This document shows positions 1 through 8,736 of a DNA stretch of 64,000 nt, piece after piece. A program made the position numbers and the translations under genes. Under the pieces are notes generated by a model that made no database searches, had not been told where the DNA came from, and was given only the letters and a program-made list of their open reading frames with translations. Numbering within the stretch: position 1 is the first letter of the stretch; each line of letters starts with the position of its first letter. Location of the stretch: assembly GCA_900320085.1 (NCBI GenBank), contig ONRC01000002.1, positions 1-64,000 of the forward strand. Reading direction: 5' to 3'. The DNA comes from an uncultured Eubacteriales bacterium. GTDB taxonomy: Bacteria; Bacillota; Clostridia; Christensenellales; Aristaeellaceae.

Positions 1-55
1 CTGGATCATCATTCATGTATGTCAATTCGGAGTCGTTTATTATGCCTGGTAAGGC

Positions 56-74
56 GGGCGGATGATATCCGCCC
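56..74. repeat. Short perfect hairpin in the 5' intergenic region
   Basis: GGGCGGAT, loop GAT, ATCCGCCC. It is an isolated 8-bp perfect stem with no poly-T tail. I see no gene in bases 1-290: the rest is AT-rich sequence with the leuS promoter at its end. It may belong to the same class of intergenic palindromes found elsewhere in the window. Confidence 0.5.
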
Positions 75-248
75 CTACAGTTGTTCTCAAAATTGACATA
101 GTTTTGTAACTTAATTGCAATAAGCGATTGCCCTGCCAAACATCCCATTGTCCAAAGATAACAGAGAACGAAGCTGAAAATTTCTTTTCTGCTCAAACGA
201 ATAGCTATCATGCAAACAGCATTTTCGTGCATTGCCAACACAAAGAAC

Positions 249-277
249 TTTACAAATTCCTCCTTTCCGATTATAAT
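249..277 (+). promoter_or_regulatory. leuS promoter
   Basis: TTTACA at 249-254, a 17-bp spacer and TATAAT at 272-277. Transcription would start near 284, leaving a leader of about 29 nt. That is too short for a T-box, and no T-box AGGGTGG-type sequence is seen upstream. Confidence 0.7.
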
Positions 278-312
278 GTAGAAATCCGCAATGATTGAAG
301 GAGGCTTTCGCA

Positions 313-2727
313 ATGTCGGTCAAGCCCTATGTACCCGCCGAGATCGAACCCAAATGGCAAAAATACTGGGACGACCACCAGGCCTTTGCCGCGTCGAAGG
401 ATCATACCAAGCCCAAGTTTTATTCCCTGATCGAATTCCCCTATCCCTCCGGCCACGGCCTGCACGTGGGCCATCCCCGCTCCAACACGGCCATGGACAT
501 TATTTCCCGTATGCGCCGGATGCAGGGCTATAACGTGCTGTTCCCCATCGGCTGGGACGCTTTCGGCCTGCCCACGGAGAACTACGCCATCAAAAATAAT
601 ATCCATCCCGCCATCGTGACCAAGGAAAACATCGACCACTTCCGGGAGCAGCTCAAGAAGCTGGGCTTCTCCTTCGATTACAGCCGCGAAGTGGACACCA
701 CCGATCCCAACTATTACAAGTGGACCCAGTGGATTTTCCTAAAGCTCTTTGAGCACGGCATGGTGTTCCGGGACAAAACCCTGGTGAACTACTGCCCCTC
801 CTGCAAGGTCGTCCTTTCCAACGAGGACAGCCAGGGCGGCAAGTGCGATATCTGCCACGGCGACGTGGTGCAGCTGCCCAAGGACGTGTGGTATCTGCGC
901 ATCACCAAGTACGCCGATAAGCTGCTGGAAGGCCTGGAGCACGTGGATTACCCCGAAAATATCAAGCAGCAGCAGATCAACTGGATCGGCAAATCCACCG
1001 GCGCGTTCGTCAAGTTCCCCCTGTACAAGACGGACGAAACCGTGGAGATCTACACCACCCGGCCCGACACCCTGTTTGGCGTGACCTTCATGGTCATGGC
1101 CCCGGAACATCCCTTGATCGACAAGTACGCCGATCAGATTACCAACATGGCGGATATTGAAGCGTACCGCGACGTATGCGCCAAGAAAACCGAATTCGAG
1201 CGCACCCAGCTGACCAAGGAAAAGACGGGCCTCAAGATCGAGGGCCTGTCCGCCGTGAACCCGCTGACCGGCAAGGTGGTGCCCATCTTCATTTCCGACT
1301 ACGTCATGATGGGCTATGGCACCGGGGCCATCATGGCCGTGCCTGCCCACGATCAGCGCGACTGGGAATTCGCCCATAAGTTCGGCATCGACATTATTCA
1401 GGTCATCAAGGGCGGCGACATCGAAAAGGAAGCCTACACCGGCGACGGCGAAATGATCAATTCCGATTTCCTGAACGGCTACACCAACAAGAAGGATTCC
1501 ATCGCCCGGGTGCTGGAGGAAATCGAAAAGAAGGGCATCGGCAGGGCTGGCGTCCAGTACAAGATGAAGGACTGGGCCTTCAACCGCCAGCGTTACTGGG
1601 GTGAGCCCATTCCGCTGATCCACTGCCCCAAGTGCGGTGTGGTGGCCGTGCCCTATGATGAGCTGCCCCTGCGTCTGCCGGAGATCGACGATTTCCAGCC
1701 CGGCACCGACGGCAAATCCCCGCTTGCGAAAATCGATAGCTTCGTGAACTGCACCTGCCCCAAGTGCGGCGGCGCGGCGCAGCGCGAAACCGACACCATG
1801 CCCCAGTGGGCGGGCAGCAGCTGGTACTTCCTGCGCTACTGCGACCCGCATAACGACAAAGCCTTTGCCGACCCGGAGGAGCTCAAATACTGGCTGCCCG
1901 TGGATTGGTACAACGGCGGCATGGAGCATGTGACCCGCCATCTGCTCTACTCCCGGTTCTGGCACCGCTTCCTCTACGATATCGGCGAAGTGCCCACCCC
2001 CGAACCCTACGCCAAGCGCACCGCCCAGGGGATGATCCTCGGCTCCGACGGCGAAAAGATGAGCAAGAGCCGCGGCAACGTGGTCAACCCCGATGAGATC
2101 GTGGCGGAAATCGGCGCGGACGCCTTCCGCATGTACGAGATGTTCATGGGCGCGTTCGACCAGGCCATTCCGTGGAGCACCAACGGCGCCCGCGGCTGCC
2201 GCAAGTTCCTGGACCGTGTGTGGCGCTTGCAGGATATCCTGACGGACAGCGACGATTACAGTGACGACCTGCGCGTGTCCATGCACCAGACCATCAAGAA
2301 GGTCAGCGAAGACTTTGAAAAAATGAAGTTCAACACCGCCATCGCCCAGATGATGACGCTGGTGAACGAAATGGTCCAGAAGGGCAGCGTCACCAAGGGC
2401 GAATACAAGACCCTGCTGCTCCTCCTCTCCCCCGTGGCTCCCCACATCTGCGAGGAAATCTGGCAGGAGCAGGGCTACGGCGCGCCCGTCTACACCCAGC
2501 CCTGGCCCAGCTATGATGAAAAGCATCTGGTGCGGGACGAAGTGGAAATCGCCGTGCAGATCAATGGCAAGGTGAAGGGCAAGCTGATGGTGCCCGTCAG
2601 CCTGACCAGGGAAGCGGCCCAGGCCGAGCTGCCCGAAAAGGACGAGGTCAAAAAGCTGATCGGGGACAAGCAGATCGTCAAGTGCATCTATGTGCCGGGA
2701 CGGCTGCTGAACCTGGTGGTTAAATGA
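313..2727 (+). CDS. leuS: Leucyl-tRNA synthetase
   Basis: Class I aminoacyl-tRNA synthetase that charges tRNA-Leu with leucine in the cytoplasm; 804 residues, normal for bacterial LeuRS. The HIGH-type motif is HVGH at residues 51-54 after PYPSGHG. KMSKS is at about 582-586. A Cys-rich zinc-type segment (CPSC...CDIC) lies in the first third, and the CP1 editing region sits before the second half of the Rossmann fold. I chose ATG 313 because AAGGAGG at 298-304 precedes it with good spacing; the in-frame TTG at 295 lies inside that Shine-Dalgarno sequence. It is a single-gene transcript ended by the hairpin at 2818-2860. Confidence 0.97.
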   Translation: MSVKPYVPAEIEPKWQKYWDDHQAFAASKDHTKPKFYSLIEFPYPSGHGLHVGHPRSNTAMDIISRMRRMQGYNVLFPIGWDAFGLPTENYAIKNNIHPAIVTKENIDHFREQLKKLGFSFDYSREVDTTDPNYYKWTQWIFLKLFEHGMVFRDKTLVNYCPSCKVVLSNEDSQGGKCDICHGDVVQLPKDVWYLRITKYADKLLEGLEHVDYPENIKQQQINWIGKSTGAFVKFPLYKTDETVEIYTTRPDTLFGVTFMVMAPEHPLIDKYADQITNMADIEAYRDVCAKKTEFERTQLTKEKTGLKIEGLSAVNPLTGKVVPIFISDYVMMGYGTGAIMAVPAHDQRDWEFAHKFGIDIIQVIKGGDIEKEAYTGDGEMINSDFLNGYTNKKDSIARVLEEIEKKGIGRAGVQYKMKDWAFNRQRYWGEPIPLIHCPKCGVVAVPYDELPLRLPEIDDFQPGTDGKSPLAKIDSFVNCTCPKCGGAAQRETDTMPQWAGSSWYFLRYCDPHNDKAFADPEELKYWLPVDWYNGGMEHVTRHLLYSRFWHRFLYDIGEVPTPEPYAKRTAQGMILGSDGEKMSKSRGNVVNPDEIVAEIGADAFRMYEMFMGAFDQAIPWSTNGARGCRKFLDRVWRLQDILTDSDDYSDDLRVSMHQTIKKVSEDFEKMKFNTAIAQMMTLVNEMVQKGSVTKGEYKTLLLLLSPVAPHICEEIWQEQGYGAPVYTQPWPSYDEKHLVRDEVEIAVQINGKVKGKLMVPVSLTREAAQAELPEKDEVKKLIGDKQIVKCIYVPGRLLNLVVK

Positions 2728-2817
2728 TGTTTCTGTAGAAACCGCGCGGCACGGATGAGAGGAACGCACCCGATTGAAAAGCGCTCCTCATCCGTCCGCC
2801 GCGAAGGGAAAGAAAAA

Positions 2818-2860
2818 CAGCCATTTCACGCTTTCGTTAAAAAGCGGAAATGGCTGCTTT
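2818..2860. terminator. Bidirectional rho-independent terminator
   Basis: CAGCCATTTC (2818-2827) pairs with GAAATGGCTG (2847-2856). The stem is followed by CTTTT on the plus strand and by TTTTTCTTT on the minus strand. It lies between the converging leuS and secreted-protein genes and can serve both. Confidence 0.8.
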
Positions 2861-2872
2861 TGATTCAAGGAA

Positions 2873-3604
2873 TTATTCAGCGGCCTTCACAGCGATGACA
2901 TGGGGCTGCGCGCCGTTGTACCAATACAGGAAGCCTTCCACGTCGATCTTGTCGCCGATGTTCAGGGCGGTCACAGCCTGATACACGTCGGTGCCTTCGC
3001 CGCACAGATAGCTTTCCACGGTGAAGGAATACACAGCGCCGTTCACTTCCACGTCAAAGTACAGGTCGTTGTTGTTGCCAGCCGCGCCGGAGCCGTCCCA
3101 GTTGTAGAGGAACGCGGCGTCGTTGCCGTTGGCGTCTTTCTTGGCGACCACGGTGGCGCCCTTCACGCAGACCAGCTCGTTCTGATGGGCGATCAGGTCA
3201 TCGGTGCCCAGCAGGGCGGTCACGTCCAGGGCTTCGGGGATGAAGGCTTCGGCTTCCACGATTTCGTAGGTGGCGTCGATGATTTCCACTTCACCGGCCC
3301 ATTCGGCCTTGTAGCCAGTCACGCGGATCTTGGTGCCGGGAACGAGCTTTTCATAGTCTTCCTGGCTCATGGGCAGGTTGTAGAGGAAGTAAGCGCCGTC
3401 CTCGGCCTGGGTGTAGATGGTGGCGTTGCCCACGCCGTTGTTTTCCCACCAGCCCTGCTTGGCCTGCACGTAGGTTTCCACGGTCACTTCGGTTTCCAGT
3501 TCGGCGGCCACGTAATCTTCGTGGGTCATCACGCCTTCGGCCAGCGCCGCGCAGGCGCACACGGTCAGCATCAGGGCAAGAACCAGCGCAAGAATCTTTT
3601 TCAT
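2873..3604 (-). CDS. Secreted protein with tandem OB-like modules, function unknown
   Basis: 243 residues. The N-terminus is a Sec signal peptide (MKKILALVLALML, then CACAALAEG) with a likely signal peptidase I site after ALA. A cysteine at the end of the hydrophobic stretch does not fit a classical lipobox. Two beta-rich halves each contain a 'G.KI.V.G' strand pattern (GTKIRVTGY near the first half's end, GDKIDVEGF near the C-terminus), which recalls OB-fold nucleic-acid/oligosaccharide-binding modules; I cannot assign a ligand. ATG 3604 is preceded by AAAGGAGAC at good spacing. It is acidic, monocistronic, and has its own promoter (3645-3673). Confidence 0.8.
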   Translation of the reverse strand: MKKILALVLALMLTVCACAALAEGVMTHEDYVAAELETEVTVETYVQAKQGWWENNGVGNATIYTQAEDGAYFLYNLPMSQEDYEKLVPGTKIRVTGYKAEWAGEVEIIDATYEIVEAEAFIPEALDVTALLGTDDLIAHQNELVCVKGATVVAKKDANGNDAAFLYNWDGSGAAGNNNDLYFDVEVNGAVYSFTVESYLCGEGTDVYQAVTALNIGDKIDVEGFLYWYNGAQPHVIAVKAAE

Positions 3605-3644
3605 GTTTACGTCTCCTTTGATTTTTTGTTTGGGAACCGTCCTT

Positions 3645-3673
3645 ATTATACAAAAAATGACGGACAAAGTAAA
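3645..3673 (-). promoter_or_regulatory. Promoter of the secreted OB-like protein
   Basis: On the minus strand: TTTACT (3668-3673), a 17-bp spacer and TATAAT (3645-3650), about 40 bp before the ATG. Confidence 0.6.
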
Positions 3674-3786
3674 GCGGTCTGGAAGGATTTTATCAATTCT
3701 GGCCGATTCGGGGATTGTATTTCGAGGACACTTTCATTTACGAGGGATCAGGGAATAGGGATTAGGTGATCGGGAGTACAAAGTTC

Positions 3787-4060
3787 AGAGTACAGATAAA
3801 TTATCTTTGCGCTTTAAATTGGCGGACAAATATTTTTTCATTCAATCATCATTGTCATCCCGAGCGAAGGCGAGCAAGAAGCGAGCCGAAGTCGAGGGAC
3901 CTGAAAGTTGGGTATAGCTATGCTTGATCTACCGTGTTTCTCACAGGTCCCTCGACTCCGTTTCGCTCTCGCTCCACTTCGCTCGGGATGACAAGATCAA
4001 TTGAGTGATATAGAATTTATTGATCGATTTCAAAGCGCACAGTATATAAATCTGTACTCT
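3787..4060. repeat. Family E1: outer inverted repeat around repeat A1
   Basis: AGAGTACAGAT (3787-3797) is exactly complementary to ATCTGTACTCT (4050-4060). Further out, GGGATTAGG-like and CCTAATCCC-like words continue the symmetry. The arms enclose a complete family A palindrome. Apart from these repeats and the promoter above, bases 3605-4118 show no gene. Confidence 0.7.
3854..3992. repeat. Family A repeat, copy 1 (139 bp palindromic element)
   Basis: Perfect 16-bp terminal inverted repeats, GTCATCCCGAGCGAAG (3854-3869) and its complement (3977-3992). An inner 13-bp inverted pair is GTCGAGGGACCTG (3891-3903) and CAGGTCCCTCGAC (3944-3956). Related copies occur at 25628-25803 and 51427-51566. 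Confidence 0.85.
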
Positions 4061-4118
4061 CCTAATCCCGAATTCCTGGTAGATTAAAATGTCCTTTCAC
4101 TTGACACACTTTCTTGCT

Positions 4119-5090
4119 CTAAACAGGCCGCGTCAATCGGATATCCTGGCCCCGGAAAGCAATGGCGATCCCCGTTCTCGGGTCCAGCAGGCGGGAAGAA
4201 ACGCGCTCGGTGTAGCGCTGTTTCAATTCTTCCCGGGACAGGTTGGTGGTGATGACGGTATACAGTCCGCGCTTTAACCTGCTGCTGAGCAGGTTGTAAA
4301 TTTGCTCCACCGTAATGTTTTCCATCAGCGGCTCCATACCCAGGTCGTCGATCAGCAGCAGTTCCGCGTCGAAATAGGCATCGGCGCTTTCCCCGTTGCG
4401 GGAGAAGTAAGCGCTTTTGAGCGCCATCAGCAGATCATAGGCCGAAACGCTGAGGGTATCCACTCCCTTTGCCTGGGCTTCATGCGCCACGCAGTTGAGC
4501 AGAAAGGTTTTCCCCAGGCCGCTGCCGCCGTGAAGCAGCAGCGTTTTCACCGGCCCGGCTCCTACATTGCGGGCGTACTGCTGACATTTTTCCCGCACGA
4601 CGCCCATGTATTCCCGCTGGGTCACGTCTGTGCCGGGCAGCGGCGTGTCGGGAAAGCGCAGCGGATTGAAGGCGGCGAAGGTCTGGTTTTCCTGCTCGTT
4701 GCCATCCGCCTGGGAAAGCGCCTGCTGATAGGCTTTTTTCAGGCATTCACATTGCTTTTGCAGTCCGTTTTCATAGATATAACCAGTATCGCCACACAGC
4801 GGGCAGGCGCAGACGGGCTCAAGATAGTTTTTCGGATACCCTTTTTCCTTCAGCATCGCAGCGATCCTTTGATTGTATTCCGCCATCGCCGCTTCCGCGT
4901 TCTGCATCATGCCGCCCGAAAACGCGCCGCGCACCGCGCCCAGAATCATTTCGTGGCGCTGATTCACCAGTGCGTCCAGATCGGGATACTTTTCAGCAAT
5001 TTCCCGGCGCCGCCGGTCGTTTTCCTGTTCGTTGCGGGCGCGTTGGTTCTCAAACGCCGCCAGCACCTGATTCCATACCGGATTTTCCAC
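4119..5090 (-). CDS. DnaC/DnaI-type helicase-loader ATPase
   Basis: 323-residue AAA+ ATPase of the DnaC/DnaI/IstB group, expected to load the replicative helicase during primosome assembly. Residues 1-90 are helical and charged. A Cys cluster (C94, C96, C99, C114, C116) is likely zinc-binding, as in DnaI-type N-terminal regions. Walker A GGSGLGKT is at 188-195 and Walker B LLLIDDL at about 244-250. An Arg-rich sensor region (SSRLLDPR) is near the C-terminus. Its 5' end overlaps the end of the DnaD-family gene by 41 bp, so the two are translationally linked. The pairing strongly supports a primosome role rather than an IS-associated IstB. Confidence 0.9.
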   Translation of the reverse strand: MENPVWNQVLAAFENQRARNEQENDRRRREIAEKYPDLDALVNQRHEMILGAVRGAFSGGMMQNAEAAMAEYNQRIAAMLKEKGYPKNYLEPVCACPLCGDTGYIYENGLQKQCECLKKAYQQALSQADGNEQENQTFAAFNPLRFPDTPLPGTDVTQREYMGVVREKCQQYARNVGAGPVKTLLLHGGSGLGKTFLLNCVAHEAQAKGVDTLSVSAYDLLMALKSAYFSRNGESADAYFDAELLLIDDLGMEPLMENITVEQIYNLLSSRLKRGLYTVITTNLSREELKQRYTERVSSRLLDPRTGIAIAFRGQDIRLTRPV

Positions 5091-6528
5091 GATGCTTTCT
5101 CGCCTCCTCGATCAGGTCGTCCGACACGGCCAGCAGTTCTTCCTCCGTGTACTCCCGCTGGGTGTACTGTTGGGCGGATACCGTTTTCTTTCTGACCGGC
5201 GCTTGGTGGGCTTGCACCTGGGAAATATCCGTGATGCCCGCCTCGTGCCAGGTCTCCAGCACTTTGTTCAGGTAAGGGATTTTGCCGCCCTCGGCGTTGC
5301 GCGCCTGCTCGGCGGCGGCGCAGATCATTTCGTGATTGTAACCCCAGTCCCGATGCCATTTCTGGTACAGGATCGTGTCGGCGATGGTGGGGTTGCCGCG
5401 GTGTCCGCAGGTTTCGTACACATCCCGGATCAGGCCCCGCATGCCGGACTGCTTGTCCAGGTATTCCTTCACGCTGTCCTCCGTTTGATACCCCTTCGCT
5501 TTCCAGCGATCCAGCACCCAGTGCATGTCTTCCAGGGAAAAATGGTTCCGCCGGCAGTAATCCGCCGCCAGCAGCAGCACGCCGTGGGGCTGGATGGCAA
5601 GCAACGCTTCATATTCCAGCTTCGCCGCCGGGCCGGTGAGCCGCACGCCAAGGCGGGAAAACACCTCCTGGGCCAGATCCTTTTGCGCCTGCTCCTGGGC
5701 CAATTGCTCTGTTACCTGCTGGCCGGTGCGTGCTTCGCCGCGATTGCGCAGCCCCTCCAGGATTTTATCCAGATACTTGAACGACGGGTCGCCGCTGGTC
5801 ATTTCCCGGCAGGCCTCCAGGATGGCTTCCGGCTGGTACTGCCATTCCGTGACCCACTTTTCGTACAGCGCCAATTCGTCGTCTGTGGGCAGGCGGCGTT
5901 TGCCCATGCGGGACAGCACTTTGCGCACGCCGTCGTGCACTGTTTGGTTGTGCTGCAAAAAGCTCTCCGCGTCCTCGGAGGTCTGCACCCCCGCTTCCTT
6001 CATGCTGACCGCCAGCTTTTCGGCGGCCTTGAAGGAAAAATGCGGTCCCCTCTGCGCCATGCAGTGATTCAGCAGCATCAGCACCGCTTCCGGCGGCAGG
6101 CCCACGTCCTGCACCCATTCCCAGGCCAGGGCGATTTCGGACGGGCTTACCTTGCGCCTGTCCCCGAAGGCGGCGTAAACCGCTTCGGCAAAGCCCACAT
6201 ATTCCGCGTCGGCCTGCATGGTAACGGGGCTTTGTGTCCGCTGGGCAGGGGAATAGAAGCGATATTGCGGCGGGTCGTCGCTCAGCCGCGTCACCAGTCC
6301 GCGCCGCTCCCAGTAGCGAAGCGCCGCTTCGATTTCCGGAACAGATAAAAAAATCTCCTGCGCCATTTCCTCCAGGGAATAATCCGGCCCCTTATGGCCG
6401 CAGGCGAACAGCCCCCACAGATACACCTTCACATAATCGCCCTTGGCGGCGGGCAAATAATCCAGCAGGAAGCGGTTTTCCAGCGGGGTCACGCCGAATA
6501 CGAAGGCGTTTTTATCCATTTCAAACAC
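5050..6528 (-). CDS. DnaD-family replication initiation protein with four DnaD-like repeats
   Basis: 492 residues. Residues 1-95 form a winged-helix-like N-terminus (SLEEMAQEIFLSVPEIEAAL...RGLVTRL), as in DnaD/DnaB of Firmicutes. Four tandem helical units with a 'Y.KW...W....E.I..A......F.YLDKIL..W...G' pattern follow at about 125-190, 211-265, 300-360 and 378-435. The C-terminal tail at 447-477 includes VSAQQYTQREY and ELLAVSDDL. The start is GTG 6528: AGGAGG at 6537-6542 is 8 nt away, whereas ATG 6519 would be 17 nt away. It overlaps the upstream exporter gene by 8 bp and dnaC by 41 bp. It presumably remodels origin DNA and recruits the loader. Confidence 0.88.
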   Translation of the reverse strand: MFEMDKNAFVFGVTPLENRFLLDYLPAAKGDYVKVYLWGLFACGHKGPDYSLEEMAQEIFLSVPEIEAALRYWERRGLVTRLSDDPPQYRFYSPAQRTQSPVTMQADAEYVGFAEAVYAAFGDRRKVSPSEIALAWEWVQDVGLPPEAVLMLLNHCMAQRGPHFSFKAAEKLAVSMKEAGVQTSEDAESFLQHNQTVHDGVRKVLSRMGKRRLPTDDELALYEKWVTEWQYQPEAILEACREMTSGDPSFKYLDKILEGLRNRGEARTGQQVTEQLAQEQAQKDLAQEVFSRLGVRLTGPAAKLEYEALLAIQPHGVLLLAADYCRRNHFSLEDMHWVLDRWKAKGYQTEDSVKEYLDKQSGMRGLIRDVYETCGHRGNPTIADTILYQKWHRDWGYNHEMICAAAEQARNAEGGKIPYLNKVLETWHEAGITDISQVQAHQAPVRKKTVSAQQYTQREYTEEELLAVSDDLIEEARKHRGKSGMESGAGGV

Positions 6529-7432
6529 GGCCGCTTCCTCCTTTCAATCGCATGATCCCGCCCATTTGGGCCAGCAGCACCGCGCCCAGCATCAGCACGC
6601 AGCCGAGATAGCCGCGCTCGTCCATGCGTTCTCCCAGCATGATCGCCCCGGCGATCACGCAGAACACCGATTCCAGGCTCATGATCAGCGCCGCGAAGGC
6701 GGGACGGCAGCCCTTCTGCCCAATCGCCTGGAACAGATAGCCCACGCCTGTGGACATGACACCGGTGTACAGGATGGGAATCAGGGCGCGGGACAGGCTT
6801 TCCCAGGTGGGATGCTCAAAAATAAACGCGCATACCCAGTTGATGATGACCGCAGACACGAACTGCATCGTGCACAATTTGAGCGGCGACACCGTCTGTA
6901 CAAAGTGATCCATGCACAGAATCTGCACCGCCCACACCACGCTGCTCAGCAGGAGCAGAGAATCGGACGGCGTGAGAGAGAATCGTTCCCCCTTCGGCAC
7001 GCACAGCAGATACAGCGCGGGCAGCGCCAGCAGCAGCGCCAGCCAGGTGGTCGCTTGGGTGCGCTTGCCGATGAACACGCCCAGCACCGGCACCATCACC
7101 ACGTACAGCGCGGTGAGGAAGCCCGCCTTGCCCGCCCCGGCTTCGCCAACGGCAGCCTGCTGCAAAAACGAGGCCAGAAACAGCGCCAGCCCCTGCGCCA
7201 TGCCTTTGAGGGCTTCTTTACGGGTTAAAGGCTTCCCGGTGGTTTTGATTTCTCTTAATAGGAAGGGCAGCAGCGCCAGGATGCCCACGGTGTACCGCGC
7301 GGCGTTAAACGTAAACGGCTGCAAATACCGGCTGCCCTCCCGCTGGAACGCCATGGCAAAGCCCCAGATGGCGGCGGTCAGAAACAGCAGGAAAGCGCAG
7401 CGCAGCTCGGTTTTCACGGAGGTGTCGTTCAT
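6521..7432 (-). CDS. EamA/DMT-superfamily permease
   Basis: 303-residue inner-membrane protein with about ten hydrophobic helices in two EamA halves, typical of the drug/metabolite transporter superfamily. The N-terminal half has AAIWGFAMAFQREG. The C-terminal half includes SSVVWAVQILCMDHFV and a GERMDERGYLGCVLM-type end. The substrate cannot be told from sequence. ATG 7432 is preceded by AAGGAA. The upstream in-frame extension runs into repeat B1 and is not coding. It is co-transcribed with the DnaD-family gene through an 8-bp overlap. Confidence 0.85.
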   Translation of the reverse strand: MNDTSVKTELRCAFLLFLTAAIWGFAMAFQREGSRYLQPFTFNAARYTVGILALLPFLLREIKTTGKPLTRKEALKGMAQGLALFLASFLQQAAVGEAGAGKAGFLTALYVVMVPVLGVFIGKRTQATTWLALLLALPALYLLCVPKGERFSLTPSDSLLLLSSVVWAVQILCMDHFVQTVSPLKLCTMQFVSAVIINWVCAFIFEHPTWESLSRALIPILYTGVMSTGVGYLFQAIGQKGCRPAFAALIMSLESVFCVIAGAIMLGERMDERGYLGCVLMLGAVLLAQMGGIMRLKGGSGRV

Positions 7433-7494
7433 TCGGTTGGGTTCCTTTGTGTCGTGTTTTACTTCATCGTACGTTTTAATGCGATGAAAAAGGG

Positions 7495-7906
7495 ACGCTG
7501 GGGCTGTGCGCCCCAGACCTGCACCAGGGTCCTGAGGACCCTGGACCCGCAATAGGCGATTTCACGTTGTTGGAATAAGCGGACAAGCTTCGCCTGCCGC
7601 GCTGGGGTGACGGAAAGCTTGAGGGCTTCTGGCCCAAGAAAGCCAGGGAATAATCCGTAGGGGAAAGAGAACTTTCCCCTACGGATTTTCCCAGGCTTTC
7701 CCCGGATGCAAAGCATCCGAGTTGGCGGCTTTCAGCCGCCGGGCCAGAAGCACATCGGCATCCAGTCAGGCTTTCGCGTCCCTTCCCGTATCAGCGGGAA
7801 TAAAGCTAATTTACCCAATCAAGCTGCTTCCGCTATTGAGGTCCAGGAGATGAAATCTCCTGGTTCAGGGGTACAGGGGGCTGAATAAGCCCCTTGCTTC
7901 GTCGGT
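7495..7906. repeat. Family B repeat, copy 1 (about 410 bp, chain of hairpins)
   Basis: Ordered perfect hairpins: CTGGGGC/GCCCCAG, CCAGGGTCC/GGACCCTGG, CCGTAGGGGAAAG/CTTTCCCCTACGG, GGATGC/GCATCC, GGCGGC/GCCGCC, CCAGGAGAT/ATCTCCTGG, and a final GGGGCT/AGCCCC pair. They are joined by linkers shared with copies 2 and 3. Stem sequences differ between copies but stay paired. It fills the space between the exporter start and ecfT, and I see no gene in it. Confidence 0.9.
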
Positions 7907-7929
7907 CTATTAGCTTGAAGTGAGTTTTT

Positions 7930-8736
7930 TTAATAAATATAGCCCAGCAGCACTACAACAGCAATCAGCAGCGCCACGACGGCGCAGGCGATATAATCGC
8001 GCTTTTCGCATTTGAGCACGCGCAGGCGGGTGCGGCCCTCGCCGCCGTGATAGCAGCGGGCCTCCATGGCCATTGCCAGGTCGCCCGCCCGGCGGAACGC
8101 GCTCACGAACAGCGGCACCAGCAGCGGCACCATCGCCTTGGCCCGGGCGATCAGGTTACCGGATTCAAAGTCCGCGCCCCGGGCGGTCTGGGCCTTCATG
8201 ATCTTGTCGGCCTCCTCCATGAGCGTGGGGATGAAGCGCAGGGCGATGGACATCATCATGGCCATTTCATGGGCCGGGAAATGGATCACCCGCAGGGGGG
8301 AGAGCAGCCGCTCCAGGCCGTCGGTCAGGGTGATGGGCGGGGTGGTCAGGGTGAGAATGCTGGAAAAGAGCACCAGCAGCACCAGCCGCAGGGAGTAATG
8401 CACGGCCAGGATCAGAGCTTCTTTTTTGATCTGCGCAAAGCCCAGATCCAGCAGCACCGTTTCCCCTTGCAGGAAAAACAGGTTCAGCACGAAGGTCAGG
8501 ATCAGGATCAGCCGCAGGGGCTTTAAGCCCTTCACCATCATTTTCACCGGCACCTTGGACAGCTTGGTCACGATCACCAGAAACGCGATGATCGGCACAA
8601 ACGCCAGCAGGTTTCCCGCCAGGAAAATCGCCACGATTACGGCGATCAACAGCAGGATCTTGACCCGTGGGTCCATCCGGTGCACCACGCTGTCGGCGGG
8701 GTAGTACTGGCCCAGGGTGATATTTTCAAGCGCCAT
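7930..8736 (-). CDS. ecfT: ECF transporter transmembrane component EcfT
   Basis: 268-residue T-component of an energy-coupling factor transporter, which couples EcfA ATPases to vitamin- or metal-binding S-components. Several membrane helices occupy the first 130 residues and one the C-terminus. The signature coupling motifs are recognisable as ARGADFESGN (an A-R-G motif) and MAMEARCYHGG (E-A-R-x-Y/G motif) in the cytoplasmic part. ATG 8736 follows AAGGAGGGGAAG and overlaps the end of ecfA2 by 11 bp. It is the last gene of the ecfA1-ecfA2-ecfT operon. Confidence 0.94.
   Translation of the reverse strand: MALENITLGQYYPADSVVHRMDPRVKILLLIAVIVAIFLAGNLLAFVPIIAFLVIVTKLSKVPVKMMVKGLKPLRLILILTFVLNLFFLQGETVLLDLGFAQIKKEALILAVHYSLRLVLLVLFSSILTLTTPPITLTDGLERLLSPLRVIHFPAHEMAMMMSIALRFIPTLMEEADKIMKAQTARGADFESGNLIARAKAMVPLLVPLFVSAFRRAGDLAMAMEARCYHGGEGRTRLRVLKCEKRDYIACAVVALLIAVVVLLGYIY

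Noticed and set aside
1-290. T-box or other riboswitch upstream of leuS
   Set aside because: No T-box consensus is seen and the promoter lies only about 36 bp before the start codon.
739-2769. 676-codon open frame on the minus strand over leuS
   Set aside because: It is antisense to a full-length conserved leuS with all motifs; long antisense frames are common in GC-rich genes and this one has no recognisable protein.
4119-5090. IstB-type transposition helper
   Set aside because: The ATPase is paired with a DnaD-family gene, has a Cys cluster of DnaI type, and no IstA transposase or IS ends are present.
7459-7716. Short reading frames inside the family B repeats (also 27225-27624 and 30339-30714)
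   Set aside because: Frames shift between copies because of indels, while hairpin pairing is preserved; the repeats are not coding.
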